Below are positions 1-5,177 of a DNA stretch of 6,350 bases, one piece after another. The notes under the pieces were generated by a model. It ran no database searches. It was given only the letters and a program-made list of their open reading frames with translations, and was not told the DNA's origin. Source of the DNA: an archaeon (lineage in GTDB: Archaea > Methanobacteriota > Methanobacteria > Methanobacteriales > Methanobacteriaceae); assembly GCA_024409165.1 (NCBI GenBank), contig JAKSUE010000084.1, positions 1-6,350 of the forward strand, read 5' to 3'. Within the stretch, counting starts at the first letter, position 1. The number at the start of each line of letters is the position of its first letter. The position numbers were made by a program, and so were the translations under genes.

Positions 1-59
1 ATTTTGATTTGTTATTATTTATTAATATTTACGAATATTCTTTATTTTTAACTAAAAAC

Positions 60-67
60 TATAAATA
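60..67 (+). promoter_or_regulatory. Candidate TATA box for the decarboxylase gene
   Basis: TATAAATA is preceded by a purine-rich stretch (AAAAAC at 54-59) that could serve as the BRE. A start of transcription about 25 bases downstream, near 88-92, would leave a leader of roughly 60 bases before the ATG at 154. The whole 1-153 stretch is extremely AT-rich, and other TATA-like strings (for example around 76-90 and 102-115) compete with it, so the choice is tentative. The T-rich bases at about 40-50 may instead be the terminator of a gene left of the window. Confidence 0.3.
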
Positions 68-153
68 CTCTATTTAATATAAATATAATAAGACTACTAT
101 TTTTAATATAATATCATAAGTTTATTTTTTTAAAATATTTTAGGAAGACTATT

Positions 154-1014
154 ATGAAAATATGGGACAGAGCTACAGGAGAATATACTCAAGAGGTTTC
201 TTCAAAAAAATTACGCTTTTTATATAATAAAAAGATAGGTCGTTTCTTCCTTAAATTTTTTGTATCTCATATTTGTGCAAAAATGGCTTCTAAATTTATT
301 CGTAGTTCTTTTAGTCGTAGACGAATGAATAAATTCATAAAAAATAATGAAATTGATTTAAATAATTTTGAAGATAAACGTTATAAATCTTATAATGATG
401 TTTTTACAAGAAAGTTAAAATCTCATTTAATTAATATTGACTATGATGAAGATAGATTCATTGCTCCTGCAGATTCTAAATTAAGTATTTATCCTATTAA
501 AGATGACTTAATGGTTAATATTAAGGATAGTGACTATACTTTAAATGAAATGGTTGAAAATAATATTGATCTCACTGAATTCAGTAATGGTCTTTGTTTA
601 GTTTTCAGATTAAGTGCTTATGACTATCATAGATACTGTTATGTTGATTCTGGAAGTCTCATAGATTCATATCATGTTAAAGGAAAGTTACACACAGTTC
701 AATCTATTTCTGATGATTATGAAATTTATAAAAAGAATTCCAGAGTAGTTTCTATTCTTGATACAAAAAACTTCTCTAAAATAATTCAAATTGAAGTAGG
801 TGCTATGGCTGTAGGTCGTATTATCAATCATCCTCTTTCAAATTTTGAAAAAGGAGAAGAAAAAGGATTCTTTGAATTAAATGGATCCACTATTGTTATT
901 TTAGTAAAAGATAATGTCATTAAAATTGATGATGATATTCTTGAACATAATGATAAGTCTATTGAAACTAAAGTTAGATATGGTGAAGGTATAGCTACTA
1001 AAATATCTTCTTAA
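154..1014 (+). CDS. psd: Phosphatidylserine / archaetidylserine decarboxylase proenzyme, clostridial-type (PSD-II-like)
   Basis: Pyruvoyl-dependent decarboxylase that converts the serine head group of a phospholipid to ethanolamine at the membrane. In a methanogen the substrate is probably archaetidylserine (inference). The 286-residue protein opens with WDRATGEY, like clostridial-type enzymes, and has a basic, hydrophobic N-terminal region (about 20-60). Family motifs follow in order: PADS at 105-108 (Asp107 is the expected catalytic acid), DYHR at 157-160 (His159), VGAMAVG at 215-221, and NGST at 243-246. In this family the chain cleaves itself before the GST serine, here Ser245, which becomes the pyruvoyl group. 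That would give a large chain of about 244 residues and a small chain of 42. The position usually holding a second His (DYHR-x-H) is Cys162. It is longer than the short archaeal Asd type (about 200 residues). The start is supported by AGGAAG at 142-147. No head-group synthase gene is in view. The family call is firm; substrate is not. Confidence 0.9.
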   Translation: MKIWDRATGEYTQEVSSKKLRFLYNKKIGRFFLKFFVSHICAKMASKFIRSSFSRRRMNKFIKNNEIDLNNFEDKRYKSYNDVFTRKLKSHLINIDYDEDRFIAPADSKLSIYPIKDDLMVNIKDSDYTLNEMVENNIDLTEFSNGLCLVFRLSAYDYHRYCYVDSGSLIDSYHVKGKLHTVQSISDDYEIYKKNSRVVSILDTKNFSKIIQIEVGAMAVGRIINHPLSNFEKGEEKGFFELNGSTIVILVKDNVIKIDDDILEHNDKSIETKVRYGEGIATKISS

Positions 1015-1085
1015 ATTTTTATCATAATTTTCTTATTTTATTTTTACTTTTCTTTTTTACTTTTCTTATTTATTTTTACTTAAAT
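1015..1085 (+). terminator. T-run terminator after the decarboxylase gene
   Basis: Archaeal termination depends on oligo-T tracts in the non-template strand, and this stretch has many runs of 4 to 6 T directly after the stop codon. Two adjacent perfect 13-base units (TTTTTACTTTTCT at 1041-1053 and 1054-1066) make the signal redundant, and the longest run is six T (1053-1058). No stable G/C hairpin is present or needed. Confidence 0.65.
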
Positions 1086-1273
1086 TTTTATACTATTTCA
1101 TATTTAATCAAGTACATATAGCTCTATTTTTATTAATTTTTATAATTTATAATCATGTTTAATTAAATTGATTGTAACTATGATTAAAATGAGTAATTTA
1201 TTTTTTGCATGTATTATTTTGCTATGTATTTTGTGTTAAAATGGTGTTTAGGTGTGGTGGATTTTTATTATTG

Positions 1274-1324
1274 ATTAATTATTAATTATTAATTAATTAG
1301 ATGATTAATTAATAACAATTAATT
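1274..1324. repeat. ATTAATT cluster with 12-bp perfect inverted repeat
   Basis: The heptamer ATTAATT occurs six times in 51 bases, starting at 1274, 1281, 1288, 1292, 1304 and 1318; the first three are exact tandem copies. Inside the cluster TTATTAATTAAT (1286-1297) and ATTAATTAATAA (1304-1315) form a perfect 12-bp inverted repeat around a 6-base loop. Every stem pair is A-T, so the fold is weak for its length. It lies beyond the 3' end of the reverse-strand gene and could help end its transcripts or bind a protein. In such AT-rich DNA, chance and slippage are also reasonable explanations. Confidence 0.45.
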
Positions 1325-1338
1325 AAAGGATTAAGAAT

Positions 1339-1363
1339 AGTTAATAAAAAATATTTATTAACT
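1339..1363 (-). terminator. Hairpin with T-run at the 3' end of the nucleotidyltransferase gene
   Basis: GTTAATAAA (1340-1348) and TTTATTAAC (1354-1362) are perfect inverted repeats with a 5-base loop, and an extra A-T pair joins 1339 to 1363. The structure abuts the stop codon of the reverse-strand gene (1363-1365). Read on the reverse strand it contains a run of six T (1345-1350), the element archaeal RNA polymerase responds to. Termination is therefore a fair reading, although the T-run lies in the loop and second arm and not after the stem. Confidence 0.5.
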
Positions 1364-2475
1364 TAAGCAGGGCTTTCTCTGAGTTTGATGTACTCATCTA
1401 AAGCTTCTCTGGTGGTTCCGACTACTATTCTGTAGCTTGGTTCACCGTTGTTTACTGTGACTTTTTCTACTTTGCCTTTTGCTACTACTTTTTCTCCGTC
1501 TATTACTTCTCCAGCGTAGGTGTGGGTGAAGGATGCAAGGGATGTGATATTTACATCTGGGCCTTCAAGGAGTTCTACGTTTTCGATTTCGTAGGTAGCA
1601 GGGTTGTCATATGCTCCAAGGGCACTTTTAATTGTACAGTTGATTTTAGCTTTACCAATAGGTTCGTATATTGTGTCTCCCCATTCTCCTGTGATTTCAT
1701 CGTAGTTACGGGTTGAGAGGATGTCAAATAGGGTGTCTCTTATGATTCCACGGTTACTTTTACGTTCTTCGTACCAGCAGAATTCTGCTTTTGAGAGACT
1801 GTCGTCTTTTATTCTTTTATTATAGATGAATTCCCAGAAGTCGTTTCCTATTGGGTCAAGGGTGATTGATTTGTTTAGTTCTGGGATTTCAACTGCTTTA
1901 CCTTTATTTGATTTATAAGCGTTAATTGAGTTTCTGTGATTTTCAAGACCATAGACAACGAAATCTAAATCAGAGGTTCCTGCTTTTTGAAGATTTGGGA
2001 GGATTGATCCAGAGATTCCAAGGTCGTTATATGGGACTCCTGCAACATAATGGAAGAAATCAGAAAGGTCTATTAATTTTTCCATTAACTCTTCTTCATA
2101 TGTTAATTCTTCGTTGTTTACACGTTTTACTTCAACAATAGGTTTAAATTCTGTTCTGAGTTCTGCAAGTCTTTCTTCAGGTTTAATGATTTTAGCTACT
2201 TTTTCTATTGGAACTCCCATCATTTCTACATTAGTAACATCACAGAAATATAAATAATCTGGATAGTTTTCTCTTAAAAAAGAGTAAGCTTCTTCAGATG
2301 AAACTTTTGAATATCTTATGCCATCTTTTTCTCTGTCTCCATTTTCATCTGGAATATATCTGAGGAATGAGATTATTCTGTCTTTTGGATGAATATAATT
2401 AGTAGATGCAAAGAATAATCCATCAGTTGTATATATAAAATCTCTTGTTCTTACTTGTTTATCTAAATTAACCAT
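1363..2475 (-). CDS. Predicted nucleotidyltransferase (COG1665-like, DNA polymerase beta superfamily)
   Basis: A 370-residue protein resembling the archaeal COG1665 predicted nucleotidyltransferases, often annotated 'DNA polymerase subunit beta' although replication is not its likely job. The N-terminal part (about 10-105) has the RDFIYTTDG...HPKDRIISFLRYIPDE...YSKVSS pattern I associate with that family. A nucleotidyltransferase core follows: GISGS at 153-157, then SDLDFVVYG at 168-176, with Asp169 and Asp171 as the probable metal-binding pair. The third carboxylate is not certain; Asp207 is one candidate. A C-terminal domain (about 270-365) contains SFTHTYAGEV and YRIVVGTTREALDEYI, also typical of this family. 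The nucleotide donor and target molecule are unknown. The start is supported by AGAAGGA (reverse strand, 2482-2488), six bases from the ATG. The gene lies alone, divergent from pheA and convergent with the decarboxylase. Its C-terminal half is clearly more GC-rich than its N-terminal half and than its neighbours. Confidence 0.85.
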   Translation of the reverse strand: MVNLDKQVRTRDFIYTTDGLFFASTNYIHPKDRIISFLRYIPDENGDREKDGIRYSKVSSEEAYSFLRENYPDYLYFCDVTNVEMMGVPIEKVAKIIKPEERLAELRTEFKPIVEVKRVNNEELTYEEELMEKLIDLSDFFHYVAGVPYNDLGISGSILPNLQKAGTSDLDFVVYGLENHRNSINAYKSNKGKAVEIPELNKSITLDPIGNDFWEFIYNKRIKDDSLSKAEFCWYEERKSNRGIIRDTLFDILSTRNYDEITGEWGDTIYEPIGKAKINCTIKSALGAYDNPATYEIENVELLEGPDVNITSLASFTHTYAGEVIDGEKVVAKGKVEKVTVNNGEPSYRIVVGTTREALDEYIKLRESPA

Positions 2476-2526
2476 TTTTAATCCTTCTTAATATTTAGTT
2501 TTATAATTATATTTTTGATTAAATTA

Positions 2527-2586
2527 TTTATTAAACTTTTTATTTAATTTTTTTATTTAAGTTTTTTTTATTAAGCTTTTTATTTA
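2527..2586 (-). promoter_or_regulatory. Duplicated 20-bp element, possible tandem BRE/TATA of the nucleotidyltransferase gene
   Basis: Two 20-base copies, at 2527-2546 and 2567-2586, match at 19 of 20 positions and are exactly 40 bp apart. Read on the reverse strand each gives AAAAAG followed by TTTAATAA or CTTAATAA, which resembles an archaeal BRE plus TATA box. From the nearer copy, transcription would start around 2506, leaving a leader of about 30 bases that includes the ribosome binding site at 2482-2488. The farther copy could be a second promoter or a leftover duplication. The T-rich background makes this suggestive only. Confidence 0.4.
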
Positions 2587-2611
2587 TTATCTAATAATAT
2601 CATCCATAATC

Positions 2612-2619
2612 TTATATAG
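2612..2619 (+). promoter_or_regulatory. Candidate TATA box for pheA
   Basis: TTATATAG lies 49 bases before the pheA ATG, so transcription would start near 2638-2642 and leave a leader of about 28 bases holding the ribosome binding site. The bases upstream (CCATAATC) are only a modest BRE match. I see no TGTACA-type box of the kind used in methanogen tryptophan gene control, and no leader peptide or riboswitch-sized leader. Confidence 0.35.
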
Positions 2620-2667
2620 TATAATCAGTATATATTGTTGTTATTGATATATTAGTGAGGTGTTAAT

Positions 2668-3525
2668 ATGAATAGTGATAAAATTGATAAAGTTTCTTTT
2701 TTAGGTCCTAAAGGTACTTTTTCTCATGAAGCTGCTTCTTATATTTCAGATAATTTAATTTCATATTGTTCTATTTCTGAAGTTATGCAGTCTGTAGTTT
2801 CTAATGAATGTATTAAAGGTATTGTTCCTATTGAAAATTCTATTGAGGGGCCTGTTAATTTAACTTTAGATGCTTTAATTCATGATTTTGACTTGAATAT
2901 TGTTGGCGAAATTATTATTCCAATTAATCATAATCTTTTAGCACCTTATGGAGTTAATATTGAGGATATAAAAGAAGTTTATTCTCATTCTCAAGCTTTA
3001 GCTCAGTGTAGGTATTATTTAGAAAAACATAATATGAATCCTAATTATACTGTGAGTACTGCTGAGGCAGCTCGTAAAGTTTCAGAAGGTGGAAAATCTT
3101 ATTATGGTGCTATTGGTACATTGAAAGCAGCTGAGATTTATGGATTAAATGTTATTGATAAAAATATTCAGGAAAAATCAAATAATCAGACAAGATTCGT
3201 TGTTTTATCTAAAGAGTCCACTTTAACTACAGGTCATGATAAAACTTCTATTGCTTTTAGTCTTTTTGAAGACTGTCCTGGTGGACTTTATGAGATTTTA
3301 GGAGTATTTGCAAAAAATAATATTAATTTAAGCAAAGTTGAATCACGTCCTTCTAAAGAGGGATTAGGGCATTATGTCTTTTTCGTTGATTTTGAAGGTC
3401 ATCAATCTGATGATTCTATTAAAGTTATTTTAGATACTTTAAAATCAAAAACATCTTTTATTAAAATTTTAGGATCATATCCTATTTTTAATAGTGTTGA
3501 TAATGTCATTGATAATTTTAATTAA
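2668..3525 (+). CDS. pheA: Prephenate dehydratase with C-terminal ACT domain
   Basis: Converts prephenate to phenylpyruvate, the committed step of phenylalanine synthesis in the cytoplasm. The 285 residues match a stand-alone dehydratase, with no chorismate mutase fused. Visible motifs in order: LGPKGTFSH at 12-20, VPIENSIEG at 53-61, SHSQALAQC at 106-114, STAEAA at 130-135, and NQTRF at 173-177, whose Thr175 corresponds to the catalytic threonine of the TRF motif. The ACT regulatory domain spans about 193-275. It contains PGGLYEIL at 204-211 (the place of the GALV motif) and ESRP at 225-228, the two segments that bind phenylalanine in this family. Feedback inhibition by phenylalanine is therefore expected. 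GAGGTG at 2657-2662, five bases before the ATG, is a strong archaeal ribosome binding site and fixes the start. No other aromatic pathway gene is adjacent. Confidence 0.97.
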   Translation: MNSDKIDKVSFLGPKGTFSHEAASYISDNLISYCSISEVMQSVVSNECIKGIVPIENSIEGPVNLTLDALIHDFDLNIVGEIIIPINHNLLAPYGVNIEDIKEVYSHSQALAQCRYYLEKHNMNPNYTVSTAEAARKVSEGGKSYYGAIGTLKAAEIYGLNVIDKNIQEKSNNQTRFVVLSKESTLTTGHDKTSIAFSLFEDCPGGLYEILGVFAKNNINLSKVESRPSKEGLGHYVFFVDFEGHQSDDSIKVILDTLKSKTSFIKILGSYPIFNSVDNVIDNFN

Positions 3526-3540
3526 ATATTATTAAATATT
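3521..3540 (+). repeat. Perfect 10-base tandem repeat over the pheA stop codon
   Basis: ATTAAATATT occurs twice head to tail (3521-3530 and 3531-3540), and the pheA stop TAA lies inside the first copy (3523-3525). The following bases contain no T-run longer than four, so termination after pheA is weak and some read-through into the next gene is possible. Confidence 0.6.
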
Positions 3541-3552
3541 ATTTATTTTATT

Positions 3553-3567
3553 AAGAAAGTTTATAAT
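3553..3567 (+). promoter_or_regulatory. Candidate BRE/TATA for the surface-protein pair
   Basis: AAGAAAG (3553-3559) directly followed by TTTATAAT (3560-3567) is a good archaeal BRE plus TATA arrangement. Transcription would start near 3588, giving a leader of about 45 bases before the ATG at 3634. Just downstream TTAGTTATA occurs twice, at 3579-3587 and 3591-3599 (12-base spacing), which might be an operator. The assignment rests on pattern only. Confidence 0.4.
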
Positions 3568-3622
3568 GTATTAAGTATTTAGTTATAATATTAGTTATAT
3601 TATATTGGTTTAGTAAATTAAT

Positions 3623-3630
3623 GGGGGAGG
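3623..3630 (+). promoter_or_regulatory. Strong, closely spaced ribosome binding site
   Basis: GGGGGAGG is the richest G-run in any spacer of this window and contains GGAGG (3626-3630). It lies only three bases before the ATG at 3634, tighter than the four to seven bases seen at the other genes. It decides the start, since no in-frame alternative has a comparable site. Confidence 0.7.
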
Positions 3631-3633
3631 AAT

Positions 3634-4419
3634 ATGAGTAGAGAAAGAGATAAACTTATTGCAGTTTTAAATGAGCTTGAAAAAGATTATCATGAAGGAA
3701 ATATTTCTCAAGAAAAGTATATCTCCCTACGTAAGAGATATATACATAAAATTGATACTCTTGATGCTTCTAATAGGGTTAGAGCTATGAGAGGTAAAGG
3801 TCCTCATTCTAATAAGCGTTCTGGAAGAGAAGGTTCTCCTAATGGTTATAATTCTAAAAGAAATAATCCAAGATATAATAAACATCCTAAACAAGGTAGG
3901 AATCCTAATTATAGGCAATCTAGACCAAAAGGATATTATGATGAGAATGGAGAATTTCATCCTTATAAATCTAGACCTTATAATGAGAGGAATTTGAATA
4001 ATGTTAATACTCCTGTTAATGATGTTCCTAAAGAAACAAAAAGTAAAACAAGTGTTGCATTAGTTGCATTATTTACTATTATATTACTTGCTGCTTTTGG
4101 TACAGGTATTTTTATGGGAGTATTTGGTGATGGTTTTTCTTTTGGGTTTGATGATTTACTTGGTGCTGGTGCTGCTATTAATGATACAGCATTCCCTATT
4201 CAAGATCAGACTGTAAATCTTACTGATTATAGTTCAAATAGTTCTGATATTAGTTCTAATTATAGTTCAACAAGTTCAGATTATAGTTCTTATTCAAGTT
4301 CGGATGATTATGGTTCTGGTGGTTATGATGATTCTGGATCTGGTTCTGGTGGTTATGATGATTCTGGTTCTGGTTCTGGTTCTGGTAGTTATGAGGGGTC
4401 TGGTTCTGGATATAATTAA
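3634..4419 (+). CDS. Single-pass membrane protein with helical N-terminus and Ser/Gly-rich repetitive exterior
   Basis: I do not recognise a named family for the whole 261-residue protein. Residues 5-45 form a helix-turn-helix-like hairpin with the pattern L-x-x-L-E-x-D-x-x-x-G-x-I-S-x-E-x-Y, similar to short SHOCT-like modules. Residues 50-135 are basic and low in complexity (Asn, Arg, Pro, Tyr, Gly), so they are probably disordered and cytoplasmic. A hydrophobic segment at about 141-163 spans the membrane. The charge pattern (positive before, acidic after) puts the C-terminus outside. The outer part starts Gly/Phe-rich, then becomes Ser/Tyr/Asp-rich (196-225) and ends in GGYDDSGSGS repeats (227-260). 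Four N-glycosylation sequons are seen at Asn183, 195, 202 and 209. The gene is probably cotranscribed with the PsbP-like gene 77 bases downstream, suggesting a joint role at the cell envelope; that role is inference. The start has a strong GGAGG site. Confidence 0.85.
   Translation: MSRERDKLIAVLNELEKDYHEGNISQEKYISLRKRYIHKIDTLDASNRVRAMRGKGPHSNKRSGREGSPNGYNSKRNNPRYNKHPKQGRNPNYRQSRPKGYYDENGEFHPYKSRPYNERNLNNVNTPVNDVPKETKSKTSVALVALFTIILLAAFGTGIFMGVFGDGFSFGFDDLLGAGAAINDTAFPIQDQTVNLTDYSSNSSDISSNYSSTSSDYSSYSSSDDYGSGGYDDSGSGSGGYDDSGSGSGSGSYEGSGSGYN
4321..4386 (+). repeat. 30-base tandem repeat plus GGTTCT hexamers inside the surface-protein gene
   Basis: Two adjacent 30-base units (4321-4350 and 4351-4380) match at 29 of 30 positions and encode GYDDSGSGSG twice. 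The second unit runs into a tract of GGTTCT hexamers (4366-4386). Both unit lengths are multiples of three, so gain or loss of units would change the length of the exterior tail without breaking the frame. Confidence 0.9.
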
Positions 4420-4496
4420 AATTATAACTCTAATTAGTAATCTTATGTTTGTAATTTGACTTATTATATTATGTAATTATAGTATATGGTGAGTAT

Positions 4497-5051
4497 ATGG
4501 AAAGAAAATATATTGTTGGGATTGTAATACTTATTATAGTTATAGGTGGTGCTTTTCTTTATGCTAATAAAGTAATGAAAGAGAAAGAATCACATAATGA
4601 AACTGAGTATTTACAAGTTTCTCAAAATGGTGTTTCTATTATTGTTCCTGGAAATTGGGTGAAAGCTACTTCTGAGTCTAATTCATCACTTCTTGCTGTG
4701 GCTGACCCTAGTTCTAAAAATGCAAATGGTTTTAGTGATATTAGTGTTAATATTGAGAGAAAAAATATCACTGATTCTTTAGATGCTGAATTTACTAGGA
4801 ATTATGATACTTTAAGTGTTACTACTGGCTATCAAGTGTTATTCTCTGGAAATGTTTCTGGTATTGGTGGTTATAGTGGTTTGGAAGCAGATTATATTTC
4901 AAATATTACAGGGGTTGCAAAACAACACAAAGCAATTTGGATTGAAAAAGATGGTTTTGCTTATGTAATTTTATGTACTGCTCCACAAAGTTCTTTTAAT
5001 AGTAAAGAAATGATATTTAATCAAATTATAGGTAATTTTAAATTTAATTAG
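4497..5051 (+). CDS. Membrane-anchored PsbP-like domain protein
   Basis: A 184-residue protein. Residues 5-23 form a strongly hydrophobic N-terminal segment after MERK, an uncleaved anchor or signal sequence with no lipobox cysteine. The exterior domain (about 36-184) has the order VSIIVPGNW (46-54), VADPSS (68-73), ISVNIE (82-87), GYSGLEADYI (125-134), WIEKDGFAYVILC (148-160) and a final FNQIIGNFKFN. This resembles the PsbP-related / Mog1-PsbP-DUF1795-fold proteins annotated in Methanobrevibacter genomes; the match is by pattern, and the photosystem name carries no functional meaning here. Five sequons (Asn34, 62, 90, 119, 136) suggest an N-glycosylated surface protein. GGTGA at 4488-4492 lies four bases before the ATG. 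No T-run separates it from the gene upstream, so cotranscription is likely. Molecular function is unknown. Confidence 0.82.
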   Translation: MERKYIVGIVILIIVIGGAFLYANKVMKEKESHNETEYLQVSQNGVSIIVPGNWVKATSESNSSLLAVADPSSKNANGFSDISVNIERKNITDSLDAEFTRNYDTLSVTTGYQVLFSGNVSGIGGYSGLEADYISNITGVAKQHKAIWIEKDGFAYVILCTAPQSSFNSKEMIFNQIIGNFKFN

Positions 5052-5071
5052 CAAATTTAATTAATTGCCTA

Positions 5072-5119
5072 TTTTTTAATATTTTTATTATTTATTTATT
5101 TTTATTTATTTTTATTTTT
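5072..5119 (+). terminator. T-run terminator after the surface-protein pair
   Basis: Runs of six (5072-5077), five (5082-5086), five (5109-5113) and five T (5115-5119) follow the stop codon, including tandem TTTATTTATT units at 5091-5100 and 5101-5110. This is the standard archaeal oligo-T signal. It separates the surface-protein pair from coaBC, which should then have its own promoter somewhere in 5114-5160. I could not single out a convincing TATA box there. Confidence 0.6.
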
Positions 5120-5177
5120 AATATTTTAATCATTAAATTTAATGTTTAATATTTATTTTAAGTTTAGAGGTTTATTT

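Larger units (their letters stand above)
1015..1362. other. Convergent intergenic region, 348 bp, no supported gene
   Basis: This spacer lies between the 3' ends of two convergent genes. It holds the T-run terminator of the forward gene, then plain AT-rich DNA to about 1179. A 19-codon hydrophobic open frame (1180-1239, no ribosome binding site) follows, then a short G-rich patch (1243-1260). After that come a cluster of six ATTAATT copies (1274-1324) and two inverted repeats (1286-1315 and 1339-1363). I see no tRNA or box C/D pattern and no coding frame with convincing start signals. Confidence 0.6.

Noticed and set aside
1522..2141. Forward open frames of 64 and 71 codons opposite the nucleotidyltransferase gene
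   Set aside because: Both lie fully within a gene with clear family motifs on the other strand. They have no ribosome binding site and no recognisable motif.
3621..3641. Six-codon upstream frame (ATG GGG GAG ... TAG) overlapping the start of the surface-protein gene
   Set aside because: Its ATG lies immediately before and its codons run through the ribosome binding site itself, so it has no binding site of its own; it is a by-product of the GGGGGAGG sequence.
3727..3960. 77-codon open frame on the reverse strand inside the surface-protein gene
   Set aside because: It is antisense to a gene with a strong ribosome binding site. Its Ile/Arg/Ser-rich composition is the mirror of Asn/Arg/Tyr codons, and it has no start signal of its own.
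3634..4419. Possibility that the Ser/Gly-rich end is a frameshifted or degenerate sequence
   Set aside because: The repeat is in frame, the codon choice (GGT, TCT, GAT) matches the rest of the gene, and the tail ends in a normal stop followed by a normal spacer.
5053..5068. Hairpin GCAA...TTGC after the PsbP-like gene
   Set aside because: Only about four base pairs form before mismatches, so the T-runs downstream explain termination better. The nearby AAATTTAATTA direct repeat (5040-5050, 5053-5063) is short and expected in such AT-rich DNA.
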